Below, piece by piece: positions 1 through 7,333 of a stretch of 64,000 nucleotides of DNA. Position numbers and translations under genes: made by a program. The stretch is from positions 3,286,001 to 3,350,000 of the forward strand of contig NZ_OV350343.1 of the NCBI RefSeq assembly GCF_923868895.1. Direction: 5' to 3'. How positions within the stretch are numbered: position 1 is the first letter of the stretch; each line of letters begins with the position of its first letter. The notes below the pieces were generated by a model, which searched no databases, was not told the DNA's origin, and saw only the letters and a list, made by a program, of their open reading frames with translations. Origin of the DNA: Halomonas sp. TD01. Lineage in GTDB: Bacteria > Pseudomonadota > Gammaproteobacteria > Pseudomonadales > Halomonadaceae.

Positions 1-2
1 AT

Positions 3-644
3 CCTGACTTCGACGCAGGGGTTGGTGAGAACTGGCCAGATCTAGACGACAGTATCACCTGGGTTGAAAACGGGGAACCCGGCACGCTGGCGTATTACTT
101 TGTCAGCTCAAAAGAAATAATTGCCTTCAAGATGCGTCTTTACTCGTTCAGCCCTTCAGCAATGATGACACTTGCGTTTTATGAGTGTGATGCGAACAGG
201 GTGCCGATCGCGTTGGTTTATAGCCTACAGAAAGAAACGAGCACAATTTATCTAGATGAGCAGCTTGACCTGCCGGTGACTTTCAAGAGCGATACCATTT
301 ATATGGTCGCTGCTATCAGCACTTATCGGTACTACCCAGCTGTTATCGAGTTTTTTCCAGCCTGCATTCCTGACGCGCATTTTTCCGCTAGCCAATTCGT
401 GGAAAGCTATCCGTTTATTGACATCATTCTGCCCCCTGGCGGCGGGCTTTATGGATACTCGGGTAAGTGGCGCGCAAGTGCGATTAACAGTTTAGTGGGG
501 CAGCTACCTGATACTACCTATAAGCTTTCCATTTCAGCCTCGTCATTCCCACCTGATGCTGGCGACTATAGCGGACTCATTAACATCATGCCGTTTGCGA
601 TTAACCCGAAGAGCGACCCAGTCCCATATGAGTCTTATGGTTAG
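3..644 (+). CDS. Hypothetical protein, 5'-truncated, in integrated element
   Basis: The reading frame is open from the first complete codon of the window, so the gene begins upstream and only about 213 C-terminal residues are visible. An internal Met lies at 132, but the frame before it is open and protein-like. The visible part has many aromatic and small residues, a GGG turn near PPGGGLYGYSG and no transmembrane segment, which suggests a beta-rich, possibly extracellular or virion-like protein. I do not recognise the family. It lies just inside a tRNA-Pro 3' fragment at 798-829, so I infer that it is cargo at the right end of an integrated element. Confidence 0.6.
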   Translation, partial: PDFDAGVGENWPDLDDSITWVENGEPGTLAYYFVSSKEIIAFKMRLYSFSPSAMMTLAFYECDANRVPIALVYSLQKETSTIYLDEQLDLPVTFKSDTIYMVAAISTYRYYPAVIEFFPACIPDAHFSASQFVESYPFIDIILPPGGGLYGYSGKWRASAINSLVGQLPDTTYKLSISASSFPPDAGDYSGLINIMPFAINPKSDPVPYESYG

Positions 645-797
645 CCTTGCATTCACAGCCAAGGCGACTGAAAACTACCGTGTAACCTGTTGATATTTAT
701 AGAGCGTATTAGCCGTATTGGCTGGCGCTAAAATGCTATGTTATCTATTTTTAATCAATAGCTTACTGAGATAGTCGCGTGAAAATGGGGTTGCAAA

Positions 798-829
798 GGT
801 CGCAGGTTCGAATCCTGTCACTCCGACCA
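798..829 (+). other. tRNA-Pro 3' fragment, probable attachment site (att)
   Basis: The stretch carries a T-arm (GCAGG, loop TTCGAAT, CCTGT), the 3' acceptor strand CACTCCG, discriminator A and an encoded CCA at 827-829. No matching 5' acceptor strand (CGGAGTG) or D-arm lies upstream, so this is a tRNA 3' end without its gene body. The acceptor and T-arm fit bacterial tRNA-Pro. It does not match the intact tRNA-Pro(TGG) at 28755-28831 exactly, so the donor should be another proline tRNA. A 3' remnant like this is the usual scar of integration into a tRNA 3' end. The element would lie to the left and native chromosome to the right. Confidence 0.75.
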
Positions 830-836
830 AACAGAC

Positions 837-877
837 AAAACGGTCACTTAGCTATTACAGCGGTGGCCGTTTTTTTG
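837..877 (+). terminator. Intrinsic terminator, probably of the original tRNA-Pro
   Basis: AACGGTCAC (839-847) pairs with GTGGCCGTT (863-871) through one G-T pair, followed by a run of seven T. It begins 8 bases after the tRNA CCA end, as expected for the native tRNA terminator retained on the chromosomal side of the att scar. Confidence 0.75.
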
Positions 878-1203
878 GTTTTAAATCTTCCTTCCACACT
901 AGTACTCATTAGCATAAGTCGCCATCAGCTTAATCGGTGAAAGCTAGCCTATGATCTGCTCTCTGCGTTGACTTGGTAAGTCCGTCGTCTAGAGTTTGCC
1001 CGTTTTGAGATGACCTGTGCTGCACCCTCTGCTGAGCGGTGTGGGGGGGTTGTAAGGTTTTTTATTCTAAATGATCGAGGTTGTTCAGCTAGTGCTCATT
1101 AGTTAATCAATATGGCATGCTAAATAAAACTAATTAAGGTACATTACCGCTATTTAAGTAGACTTGCGTATAGGGATTGCTAGTCGAATGTAATGGAGAT
1201 GTT
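878..1203. other. Intergenic region, no gene seen
   Basis: About 325 bases between the tRNA-Pro terminator and the EAL-HDOD gene. It is AT-rich towards the right end and has a G-run near 1044-1051. I see no ORF with a ribosome binding site and no convincing promoter. Confidence 0.5.
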
Positions 1204-2421
1204 ATGGCTGAACAAACGTCGCTTGCGACGCTTATGGCAACCCAACCTATTTTTGATCGTCACCAAAAAATGGTTGCTGCTGAGCTACTATATCGAAGCG
1301 ACGATAATCGTAGCGTTTTTGATGTTGGTGAAAAACAGGCGACCACTGAGCTGCTTTATAACCTCGGCACCGGTATCACAGAGCAGATTAGTCATTTTCA
1401 AACACTGGTGTTTATTAATGTGTCGGCAGATTTTCTTATGTCGCGAGCATTTTTGCCTGTGCCGCCTGAAAACGTAGTCATCGAACTCGTTGAGCGCATA
1501 GAGCCGACGCAAGCGCTTGTCGAAAGTGTGCGTCATTGGTATCAGCAAGGGTTTCGCTTTGCGCTGGATGATTTTGAATTTAAGCCCAGTTGGCACTCTC
1601 TTTTAGATTACGCTTCCTACATTAAAGTTGATACTTTAGGCGCTAATCCGCAGGAAGTTTTAAGAAAAAAAGATGCCCTTTCTCATTATCCGGTTGCATG
1701 GCTTGCCGAGCGCGTTGAAACCAAAGAAGAGTATGAAATCTACTACGATGCGGGTTTTGAGCTATTCCAAGGTTATTATTTTGCTAAACCGTCTATTATT
1801 TATGGCAAAGTGTTACCCCCGTCTTCGCTACAGTTCACACGAATTTTGAGTGCGCTATCCAATCAAAATGTAGGTATTAGTGAACTTGCTGAGATGGTGT
1901 CTGCAGATCCCAACCTCGCCTTTAAGCTACTTAAAATTGCCAATAGCCCGCTCTATCGTGGCCATTTGCCGGTCGAAAGCGTGCATGATGTAATTTCTCG
2001 TCTTGGGTTAGACTATCTTCGTCGCTGGATGCTGATTTTCGGTGTGTTGAAAGACAGTACGCGAGAACATGCTGAGTTAATTCTTACTCGTGCTCATTTG
2101 TGCGAGCTACTGACAAAAGCGCATCAAGTTCGAGGCAGCCGAGGAGCTGATGCCTATTTGGTGGGGCTGATGTCGGGCGTCGACTTACTGCTTAAGATTG
2201 ATCCATCGACATTTATCGAGTCAGTTAACGTCAGTAAAGCGATTGCTGACGCAGTTGTGAATGAAACAGGCATTCTTGGCAAGCAGCTTAAATTGGCACG
2301 CAAGATTGAGCGGTGTGTGATGTTAAAGCATATGGATGTATTGGAGCCGTCTTGGCTGGAGCTATATTGCCAAGCGCGTAGGCATGCGGTTGAGGTTGTA
2401 AAGCTTTCGGAAACACTATGA
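1204..2421 (+). CDS. EAL and HDOD domain signalling protein (YuxH type)
   Basis: This is a 405-residue protein with an N-terminal EAL-type domain (about 10-200) and a C-terminal HDOD domain (about 205-395). The order matches the YuxH-like family linked to cyclic-di-GMP signalling. Visible EAL-domain landmarks are ELLYR near residue 27, FINVS near 70, ELVE at 94-97, DDF at 122-124, KVD at 141 and FQGYYF near 189. The EAL signature itself reads ELL and DDFG reads DDFE, so phosphodiesterase activity may be lost, and a sensory or protein-binding role is plausible. The start is ATG 1204 because GGAG lies at 1195-1198. The frame extends upstream to a TTG at 1177 without a better site. The gene stands alone. 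Confidence 0.85.
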   Translation: MAEQTSLATLMATQPIFDRHQKMVAAELLYRSDDNRSVFDVGEKQATTELLYNLGTGITEQISHFQTLVFINVSADFLMSRAFLPVPPENVVIELVERIEPTQALVESVRHWYQQGFRFALDDFEFKPSWHSLLDYASYIKVDTLGANPQEVLRKKDALSHYPVAWLAERVETKEEYEIYYDAGFELFQGYYFAKPSIIYGKVLPPSSLQFTRILSALSNQNVGISELAEMVSADPNLAFKLLKIANSPLYRGHLPVESVHDVISRLGLDYLRRWMLIFGVLKDSTREHAELILTRAHLCELLTKAHQVRGSRGADAYLVGLMSGVDLLLKIDPSTFIESVNVSKAIADAVVNETGILGKQLKLARKIERCVMLKHMDVLEPSWLELYCQARRHAVEVVKLSETL

Positions 2422-2446
2422 TTATCTGGCCAAGCCGGTGACGTGA

Positions 2447-2476
2447 GCTTAGCTATTTGGCGGTGACCGTTTTCTG
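2447..2476 (+). repeat. Degenerate copy of the tRNA-Pro downstream terminator region
   Basis: The bases from GCTTAGCTATT to GCGGTGACCGTTTTCTGG resemble 846-878 just downstream of the tRNA-Pro fragment, with the same blocks CTTAGCTATT, GCGGTG and CCGTTTT. The pair brackets the EAL-HDOD gene. The hairpin is no longer well paired here. The similarity was found by eye and its origin is uncertain. Confidence 0.35.
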
Positions 2477-2535
2477 GAGTGGTAAGCAGAAAGCGTCTTA
2501 TCTGTAGCCACGTAGCTTTGGCCTCATAGGTAAGA

Positions 2536-2563
2536 TCTTAAAGTTCTGGTCTTAAAGTTCTAG
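2536..2563 (+). repeat. Two tandem 14-bp repeats
   Basis: TCTTAAAGTTCTGG (2536-2549) is followed directly by TCTTAAAGTTCTAG (2550-2563), differing at one base. It lies in the gap between the EAL-HDOD gene and the convergent phasin-like gene. No function is evident. Confidence 0.6.
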
Positions 2564-2677
2564 CCTCCTAATAACCCCTAAGTGAGATGTCATGCTGAGG
2601 CCATCAGCAAGTAAATTGGCGAAGCCTAGAACATAAGCGCCATCAGTGGTCAGACACCTGCGCAAAAAGCCACAGAA

Positions 2678-3037
2678 TCAGAGCTCGCACCAAATTCGCT
2701 CGCGTAAGTCCTCGCTGAGTTCCGATACCTTGCGCATGCGGTTAAAAGTGGCCTCTGTCATGTCTCCTGCGATGCTGTGGTAGCAAGCTGCCATTGATGC
2801 TGGGGTTTGAGGTCCTTCAAAACCGAGCATGCAGCAGGTTAGCTTGCTGTAGATGGGGGCCACGGTTGAAATGAAATCAAGCTCATACCGAAGTGCTTCG
2901 TTAACAGTTTCTAGCCAGACGCGTTGCAGCTTTGCGGCCGAATGTGTGGCTTCCACCCAAGGCTGATGCCAAAGAACCAGTATCGTATCCTTGTTGGTTG
3001 TATTCGCTGTCAGGTTGGGAAACATTAACGTTGTCAT
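2678..3037 (-). CDS. Phasin-like small helical protein
   Basis: A 119-residue protein with no signal peptide or membrane segment. It is predicted all-helical, with a spaced pattern such as WVEATHSAAKLQRVWLETVNEALRYELDF and a C-terminal stretch RKVSELSEDLRERIW, similar in size and character to phasins that coat polyhydroxyalkanoate granules. Halomonads make such granules, which fits, but the assignment rests on general resemblance only. The start at 3037 has AAGGAA eight bases upstream. The gene is monocistronic, convergent with the EAL-HDOD gene and divergent from the P-type ATPase. Confidence 0.55.
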   Translation of the reverse strand: MTTLMFPNLTANTTNKDTILVLWHQPWVEATHSAAKLQRVWLETVNEALRYELDFISTVAPIYSKLTCCMLGFEGPQTPASMAACYHSIAGDMTEATFNRMRKVSELSEDLRERIWCEL

Positions 3038-3372
3038 TGTATTGGTTCCTTATGTGCAGTTAGGAGTCGAACCCTGTTAGGAATAGCATAGTCGCGCCCG
3101 GAATAAAGGTTGTCATTAGTAGCTGCTTCTTTGACGCTGATCATATTTTTACTAACTACGAGAAGGTTTAGCTCTTTAGTTTGATTCTTACGACCTATTC
3201 CAAAAATTAACGGATCAAAATAGCTAATTAAATGCTGAGCGACGCTACTTAGCCTGGGTGGCGTGGCGTTTTTTGCGTTGCATCATTTCCTTGTTACTTT
3301 ATGGATAACAGTAGTACTGCAGCGCAGCAACCTGCTGTAAGCTGACAATATATTTAACAAGGGAGCTTATGG
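3038..3372. other. Divergent intergenic region
   Basis: About 335 bases between the phasin-like gene and the P-type ATPase gene, so it should hold both promoters. I see no conserved RNA or strong operator. AAGGGAG at 3359-3365 is the ATPase ribosome binding site. Confidence 0.5.
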
Positions 3373-6102
3373 ATGGAAAACCCTCAAACACCTGCCAAGT
3401 CATCGCGAGAGTGGCATAGTGCCTCGATAGATCAAGTGCTTGAGTGGCAGGGTGTTACTGCCGACGGCCTATCTACCACTGAGGCTCAAGCGCGTATAGA
3501 GCGCTATGGTCCGAATCGTCTTCAGCAGGCCCAGGGGCGACCTTGGTATCGACGTTTACTAGATCAGCTCAATAATATTTTAATTCTTATTCTGCTGGTT
3601 GCTGCTGTTGCCAGTTTCCTGCTTGGGCATGTAATAGACTCTGCGGCCATTGTGGGAGTGGTGGCCGTGATTGCGCTGATTGGTTTTATCCAGGAAGGAA
3701 AAGCTGAACAGGCACTTGATAGCATCCGTAACATGCTGTCTCCCCAGGCCAACGTCTTACGAGACGGTAAGCGCACCACAATTCCTGCCGAAGCGTTAGT
3801 GCCTGGGGATATCGTGCTAGTAGAGAGCGGTGACCGGATACCAGCGGACGTGCGATTGATTGAAGCGCGACGTTTTCGCACTGAAGAGGCGGCTTTAACA
3901 GGAGAGTCGGTTCCTGTGGAGAAGCAGGCTGGCCCTGTTAATGCAGATACGGATCTTGCTGAGCGCAGCAGTATGGCGTTCGCCAGCACGATCGTGGTGC
4001 AAGGCAATGCCCGTGGTTTGGTAGTTGAAACGGGGCGTCACACTGAAATCGGTAAAATTTCAGAACTTCTGCGTGGTGTGGAAAAAATTAAAACGCCGCT
4101 GCTTCAGCAGCTTGATCGAGCGGGCAGGGTGCTCGCAGTTTTTATCTTAGCTGCGGCAGCCATTACCGCGTTGTTAGGTACGTTACTTCACGATCAGCCC
4201 GCTGCGGATATGTTCATGGCTGCTGTTGGGCTGGCGGTAGCCGCTATTCCCGAAGGGCTACCCGCCATTGTCACCATAGGGCTCGCGCTTGGCGTGCAAA
4301 GCATGGCGAAGCGCAACGCGATTATTCGCCGGCTTCCTGCAGTAGAAACGTTGGGCTCTATCTCGACTATTTTTTCCGATAAAACGGGCACGCTGACGCG
4401 CAATGAAATGACAGCTCAAGCGATTTGGCTGGGTGACGAGCAATTTATCATCGATGGCATTGGGTTTGCGCCCAAAGGTGCTTTTTATCGACTGCACGCC
4501 AGCGGTGAACCAGAGTCGGAACGTGTCGATGTGTCTAGCACTCTTCCGTTAAGCGATTTCTTGCGTGCGGGCGTATTGTGTAACGACACAGAGCTACATC
4601 AGCAGGCGGGGCAGTATCAGATTTACGGTGACCCAACAGAGGGCGCGTTGGTGGTTGCCGGGGAAAAAGCAGGGCTTAGTACGTCGGAGGTGCGCCAACA
4701 GTTTCCGCGGCTTGATGCGATTCCTTTCGAGTCAGATTTTAAGTATATGGCCACGCTGCATGCAGAAGCTGACGGTCAGCGTGTCTTTGTAAAGGGAGCG
4801 CCTGATCGCTTGATAGAAATGTGCGATAGCGTTGCTACCAAGCAAGGCGCTATCGACATTGATCGTAATGAGTGGGAAAACCGTATTCACGAACTTTCCT
4901 CGCAGGGTTTACGCGTGCTGGCCATTGCGGATAAACCAGCTTCGGCTATTGATGAGCTTGATCATCACCATATTGATGGCGGGTTGCGCTTATTGGGAAT
5001 TATTGGCTTGCTAGACCCGCCAAGAGAAGAGGCGATTGAGGCGGTTAAGCGTTGCCAACAAGCGGGTATTCGTCCCGTTATGATTACCGGTGATCATGCT
5101 TCAACAGCGCTGGCTATTGCCAAACAGCTGGGGTTTGCGCAAACCCAGAAAGCGCTTACTGGGCGAGAAATTGAAGCGATGTCCGATGCAGCGTTAGAAG
5201 ACATCATTTTAGATATTGATGTCTTTGCTCGAGCATCACCCGAGCACAAACTGCGTTTAGTTAAGGCGATGCAGGCGCGGGGCGGCGTTTGTTCCATGAC
5301 CGGGGATGGGGTCAATGATGGTCCCGCCTTAAAGCGTGCTGATGTCGGCGTTGCGATGGGCGTGCAGGGGACTGAGGCAGCGAAAGATGCTTCTGAAATG
5401 GTGTTGGCAGATGATAACTTCGCAACAATCGTCAGTGCTATTGAAGAAGGCCGCAAAGTCTACGATAACATCCGTAAAACGATTACCTTTATTCTACCCA
5501 CTAACGGCGCTCAGGGCTTGGCCATCATGCTGGCGGTGCTATCTGGCTCGGTGCTGCCGGTAACGCCGCTTCAGGCCCTTTGGGTAAACATGGTGGTGGC
5601 GATTACTTTAGGGTTAGCACTAGCGTTTGAAACGGGCGAAAAAGACTTGATGGCTCGCCAGCCAAGAGACCCTAAAGCACCGCTGCTTGATCTGTTTTTA
5701 TTGTGGCGGGTGATTTTTGTTTCTGTACTGCTGCTTGTTGGCGTCTTCGGAATGTTTTCTTGGATACTCAACCAAGGCGGCAACGAAGCATTAGCGCGTG
5801 CAGGGGCGGTCAATATGCTGGTCACTGGCAGTGCCGCTTATTTAATCAATAGCCGCTTTTTAATCAACAGTACGCTGTCGTTTGCCGGTGTTTTTGGCAG
5901 CCGGCCGGTATGGATTGCTATCATGATGGTGATGCTGCTCCAAATGGCGTTTACTTATCTGCCCTTTATGCAGCTTATCTTTGGTAGCGAAGGCTTAAGC
6001 GCTGTGCATTGGCTAGCCATCATTTTAAGTAGCGGGATGATTTACCTATTAATTGAGGCGGAGAAAATGGGGTGGCGCATGCTCAAGGCCAAGCAGAAAT
6101 AA
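3373..6102 (+). CDS. Cation-translocating P-type ATPase (P2A-like, calcium or related cation)
   Basis: A complete 909-residue P2-type ATPase. It has an N-terminal cation-ATPase domain, TGES at 176-179 (actuator), PEGLP at 293-297 in the fourth membrane helix, the phosphorylated aspartate D336 in DKTGTLT, and the hinge GDGVNDGPALK. About ten membrane segments are visible. PEGLP keeps the glutamate that binds calcium in SERCA pumps. The later helix reads WVNMVVAITLG, where SERCA has WVNLVTDGLP, so the second-site Thr and Asp are Val and Ala. This resembles cyanobacterial PMA1 or mycobacterial CtpF more than true SERCA, and the ion is uncertain. ATG 3373 is preferred, because the ATG at 3369 is in another frame. 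Confidence 0.92.
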   Translation: MENPQTPAKSSREWHSASIDQVLEWQGVTADGLSTTEAQARIERYGPNRLQQAQGRPWYRRLLDQLNNILILILLVAAVASFLLGHVIDSAAIVGVVAVIALIGFIQEGKAEQALDSIRNMLSPQANVLRDGKRTTIPAEALVPGDIVLVESGDRIPADVRLIEARRFRTEEAALTGESVPVEKQAGPVNADTDLAERSSMAFASTIVVQGNARGLVVETGRHTEIGKISELLRGVEKIKTPLLQQLDRAGRVLAVFILAAAAITALLGTLLHDQPAADMFMAAVGLAVAAIPEGLPAIVTIGLALGVQSMAKRNAIIRRLPAVETLGSISTIFSDKTGTLTRNEMTAQAIWLGDEQFIIDGIGFAPKGAFYRLHASGEPESERVDVSSTLPLSDFLRAGVLCNDTELHQQAGQYQIYGDPTEGALVVAGEKAGLSTSEVRQQFPRLDAIPFESDFKYMATLHAEADGQRVFVKGAPDRLIEMCDSVATKQGAIDIDRNEWENRIHELSSQGLRVLAIADKPASAIDELDHHHIDGGLRLLGIIGLLDPPREEAIEAVKRCQQAGIRPVMITGDHASTALAIAKQLGFAQTQKALTGREIEAMSDAALEDIILDIDVFARASPEHKLRLVKAMQARGGVCSMTGDGVNDGPALKRADVGVAMGVQGTEAAKDASEMVLADDNFATIVSAIEEGRKVYDNIRKTITFILPTNGAQGLAIMLAVLSGSVLPVTPLQALWVNMVVAITLGLALAFETGEKDLMARQPRDPKAPLLDLFLLWRVIFVSVLLLVGVFGMFSWILNQGGNEALARAGAVNMLVTGSAAYLINSRFLINSTLSFAGVFGSRPVWIAIMMVMLLQMAFTYLPFMQLIFGSEGLSAVHWLAIILSSGMIYLLIEAEKMGWRMLKAKQK

Positions 6103-6127
6103 GCCAATACCTATTTGTGAAAGATCA

Positions 6128-6168
6128 GCGCCACCTAGGGGAATTGAATAACAAGCCAAAGGTGGCGC
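6128..6168 (+). terminator. Hairpin after the P-type ATPase gene
   Basis: GCGCCACCT (6128-6136) is a perfect inverted repeat of AGGTGGCGC (6160-6168) with a 23-base loop. There is no T-run, so it may be a processing or Rho-assisted end rather than a classical terminator. It lies between convergent genes. Confidence 0.5.
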
Positions 6169-6198
6169 AACCGTACTCATTTTAGCTGAGCAGTCTAT

Positions 6199-6399
6199 TT
6201 AACCTTGGGAGTGGTGATCCGCAAGCGCGGCTGCAATGGCTTCTTCCCATTGGCCGGCGGTAACTTCCCAGTGTGCCATTTCATCCTGATCTGGCGCCCC
6301 TTCGGAGGCGGCATTCAGCTCTTCAGGGGAGTAGCGTTCAAAGCAATGTTTGGCGAACGCTTTGGTTTTTCCATCCCGAAGCTGATCAATCATTTCCAT
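6199..6399 (-). CDS. Small acidic hypothetical protein (66 aa)
   Basis: The frame extends upstream to 6645, but the gene very likely starts at ATG 6399. A ribosome binding site (GGAAAGGA) lies about ten bases before it, and the upstream frame runs through the TSUP permease gene. The product begins MEMIDQLRDGK and ends ADHHSQG. It is soluble and acidic with one probable long helix and no cysteine-rich motif. I do not recognise a family. It is the last gene on this strand, downstream of the permease and about 125 bases away. Confidence 0.65.
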   Translation of the reverse strand: MEMIDQLRDGKTKAFAKHCFERYSPEELNAASEGAPDQDEMAHWEVTAGQWEEAIAAALADHHSQG

Positions 6400-6523
6400 A
6401 ATGTTTATCCTTTCCTTGGTGGTAGTTTCCACCTTGCCATTAACGCCTAGGCAAGGAGTCACGACTGCTCCATGAGTGTAGCGGCTTGATATCATTTCTG
6501 CCCAGCGGTGAGGCAGTAATGGC

Positions 6524-7249
6524 TTAAAGCGTAGCATCCAAAATAATTTTGACTGCAATTCCTGCCAGCAATAGCATGATGAGATTATCAAACCAGCGAT
6601 GTGGCAAGCGTTTACCAAGCTGAGCGCCGATGGGCATGCCTGCAAGAATGATGAATAGTGCTATAAAGCTGTAAAATGTGCGCTCCAACGTTAATATTTC
6701 GGCACTCAGCAGTGCGGGTATTTGAACGCAGGTAATCGCGACAAAAAACACGGAGATAGAGCCGATAAACACTCGGCGCTCTAGTTGCATTGCGTTTAGA
6801 AACGTTACAGACGCGGGGGCTGACATGCCCGCAGCGCCTTGCAGTACGCCGGCTAGCAAACCGACAGGTAGCACGATGCGTTCTGCAGTAGCGAAAGGAA
6901 GGGCGAGCGTTCGCTTTGCCAATTTGATGACCAAATAGAGCACTATTGATGCTGCCACTCCGAGCGATAAAAGAGTGGGTGAAAGCACGACTAATCCCCA
7001 TGTGCCAAGCACAATGCCTAACCCACCTGAAAGAGAGAAGGCAGCGAGAAAACGTAGTGGCAACAAATGATGCCGGTATTGCCAAACCTGTAAAACATTG
7101 CTGAATAAATTGGGGGCAATTAATACGGCAATGGCTAGCTTCACGTCGTAGAGCATGGTGAGAACAGGTACGACTATGACCGGCACGCCAGAACCAATAG
7201 CACCTTTGACGATGCCTGCGGCAACCAACGTTAAAAAAGCAATAATCAC
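6524..7249 (-). CDS. TSUP family membrane permease (TauE/SafE type)
   Basis: A 241-residue integral membrane protein with about seven or eight hydrophobic segments. The N-terminus (MIIAFLTLVAAGIVKGAIGSG) and the middle (PVGLLAGVLQGAAGMSAP) carry the two glycine-rich half-repeats typical of the TauE/SafE/TSUP family, which export sulfite, sulfoacetate and related anions. The substrate cannot be read from the sequence. The start is GTG 7249 with AGGAAG upstream. It lies 84 bases downstream of ppnN on the same strand with a strong hairpin between, so co-transcription is not certain. Confidence 0.85.
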   Translation of the reverse strand: MIIAFLTLVAAGIVKGAIGSGVPVIVVPVLTMLYDVKLAIAVLIAPNLFSNVLQVWQYRHHLLPLRFLAAFSLSGGLGIVLGTWGLVVLSPTLLSLGVAASIVLYLVIKLAKRTLALPFATAERIVLPVGLLAGVLQGAAGMSAPASVTFLNAMQLERRVFIGSISVFFVAITCVQIPALLSAEILTLERTFYSFIALFIILAGMPIGAQLGKRLPHRWFDNLIMLLLAGIAVKIILDATL

Positions 7250-7266
7250 GGTGAGCTTCCTGACGC

Positions 7267-7296
7267 ATCAGGCACAGCGGCTTGGCTGTGCCTGAT
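7267..7296 (-). terminator. Perfect 12-bp hairpin between ppnN and the TSUP permease gene
   Basis: ATCAGGCACAGC (7267-7278) and GCTGTGCCTGAT (7285-7296) form a perfect stem with a six-base loop. It sits just after ppnN and just before the permease ribosome binding site. No T-run follows on either strand. It may end or attenuate the ppnN transcript. Confidence 0.55.
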
Positions 7297-7333
7297 AAGT
7301 GATGTGCTGACGAGATTAGTTATCTGAACCTAG

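Noticed and set aside
5094..5456. Minus-strand 120-residue ORF in the P-type ATPase gene
   Set aside because: It is a shadow of the ATPase gene with Ser/Ala-rich low-complexity composition.
6612..7268. Minus-strand 218-residue ORF over the TSUP permease
   Set aside because: It is a frame-shifted reading of the permease gene, Arg- and Cys-rich and not hydrophobic in a regular way.
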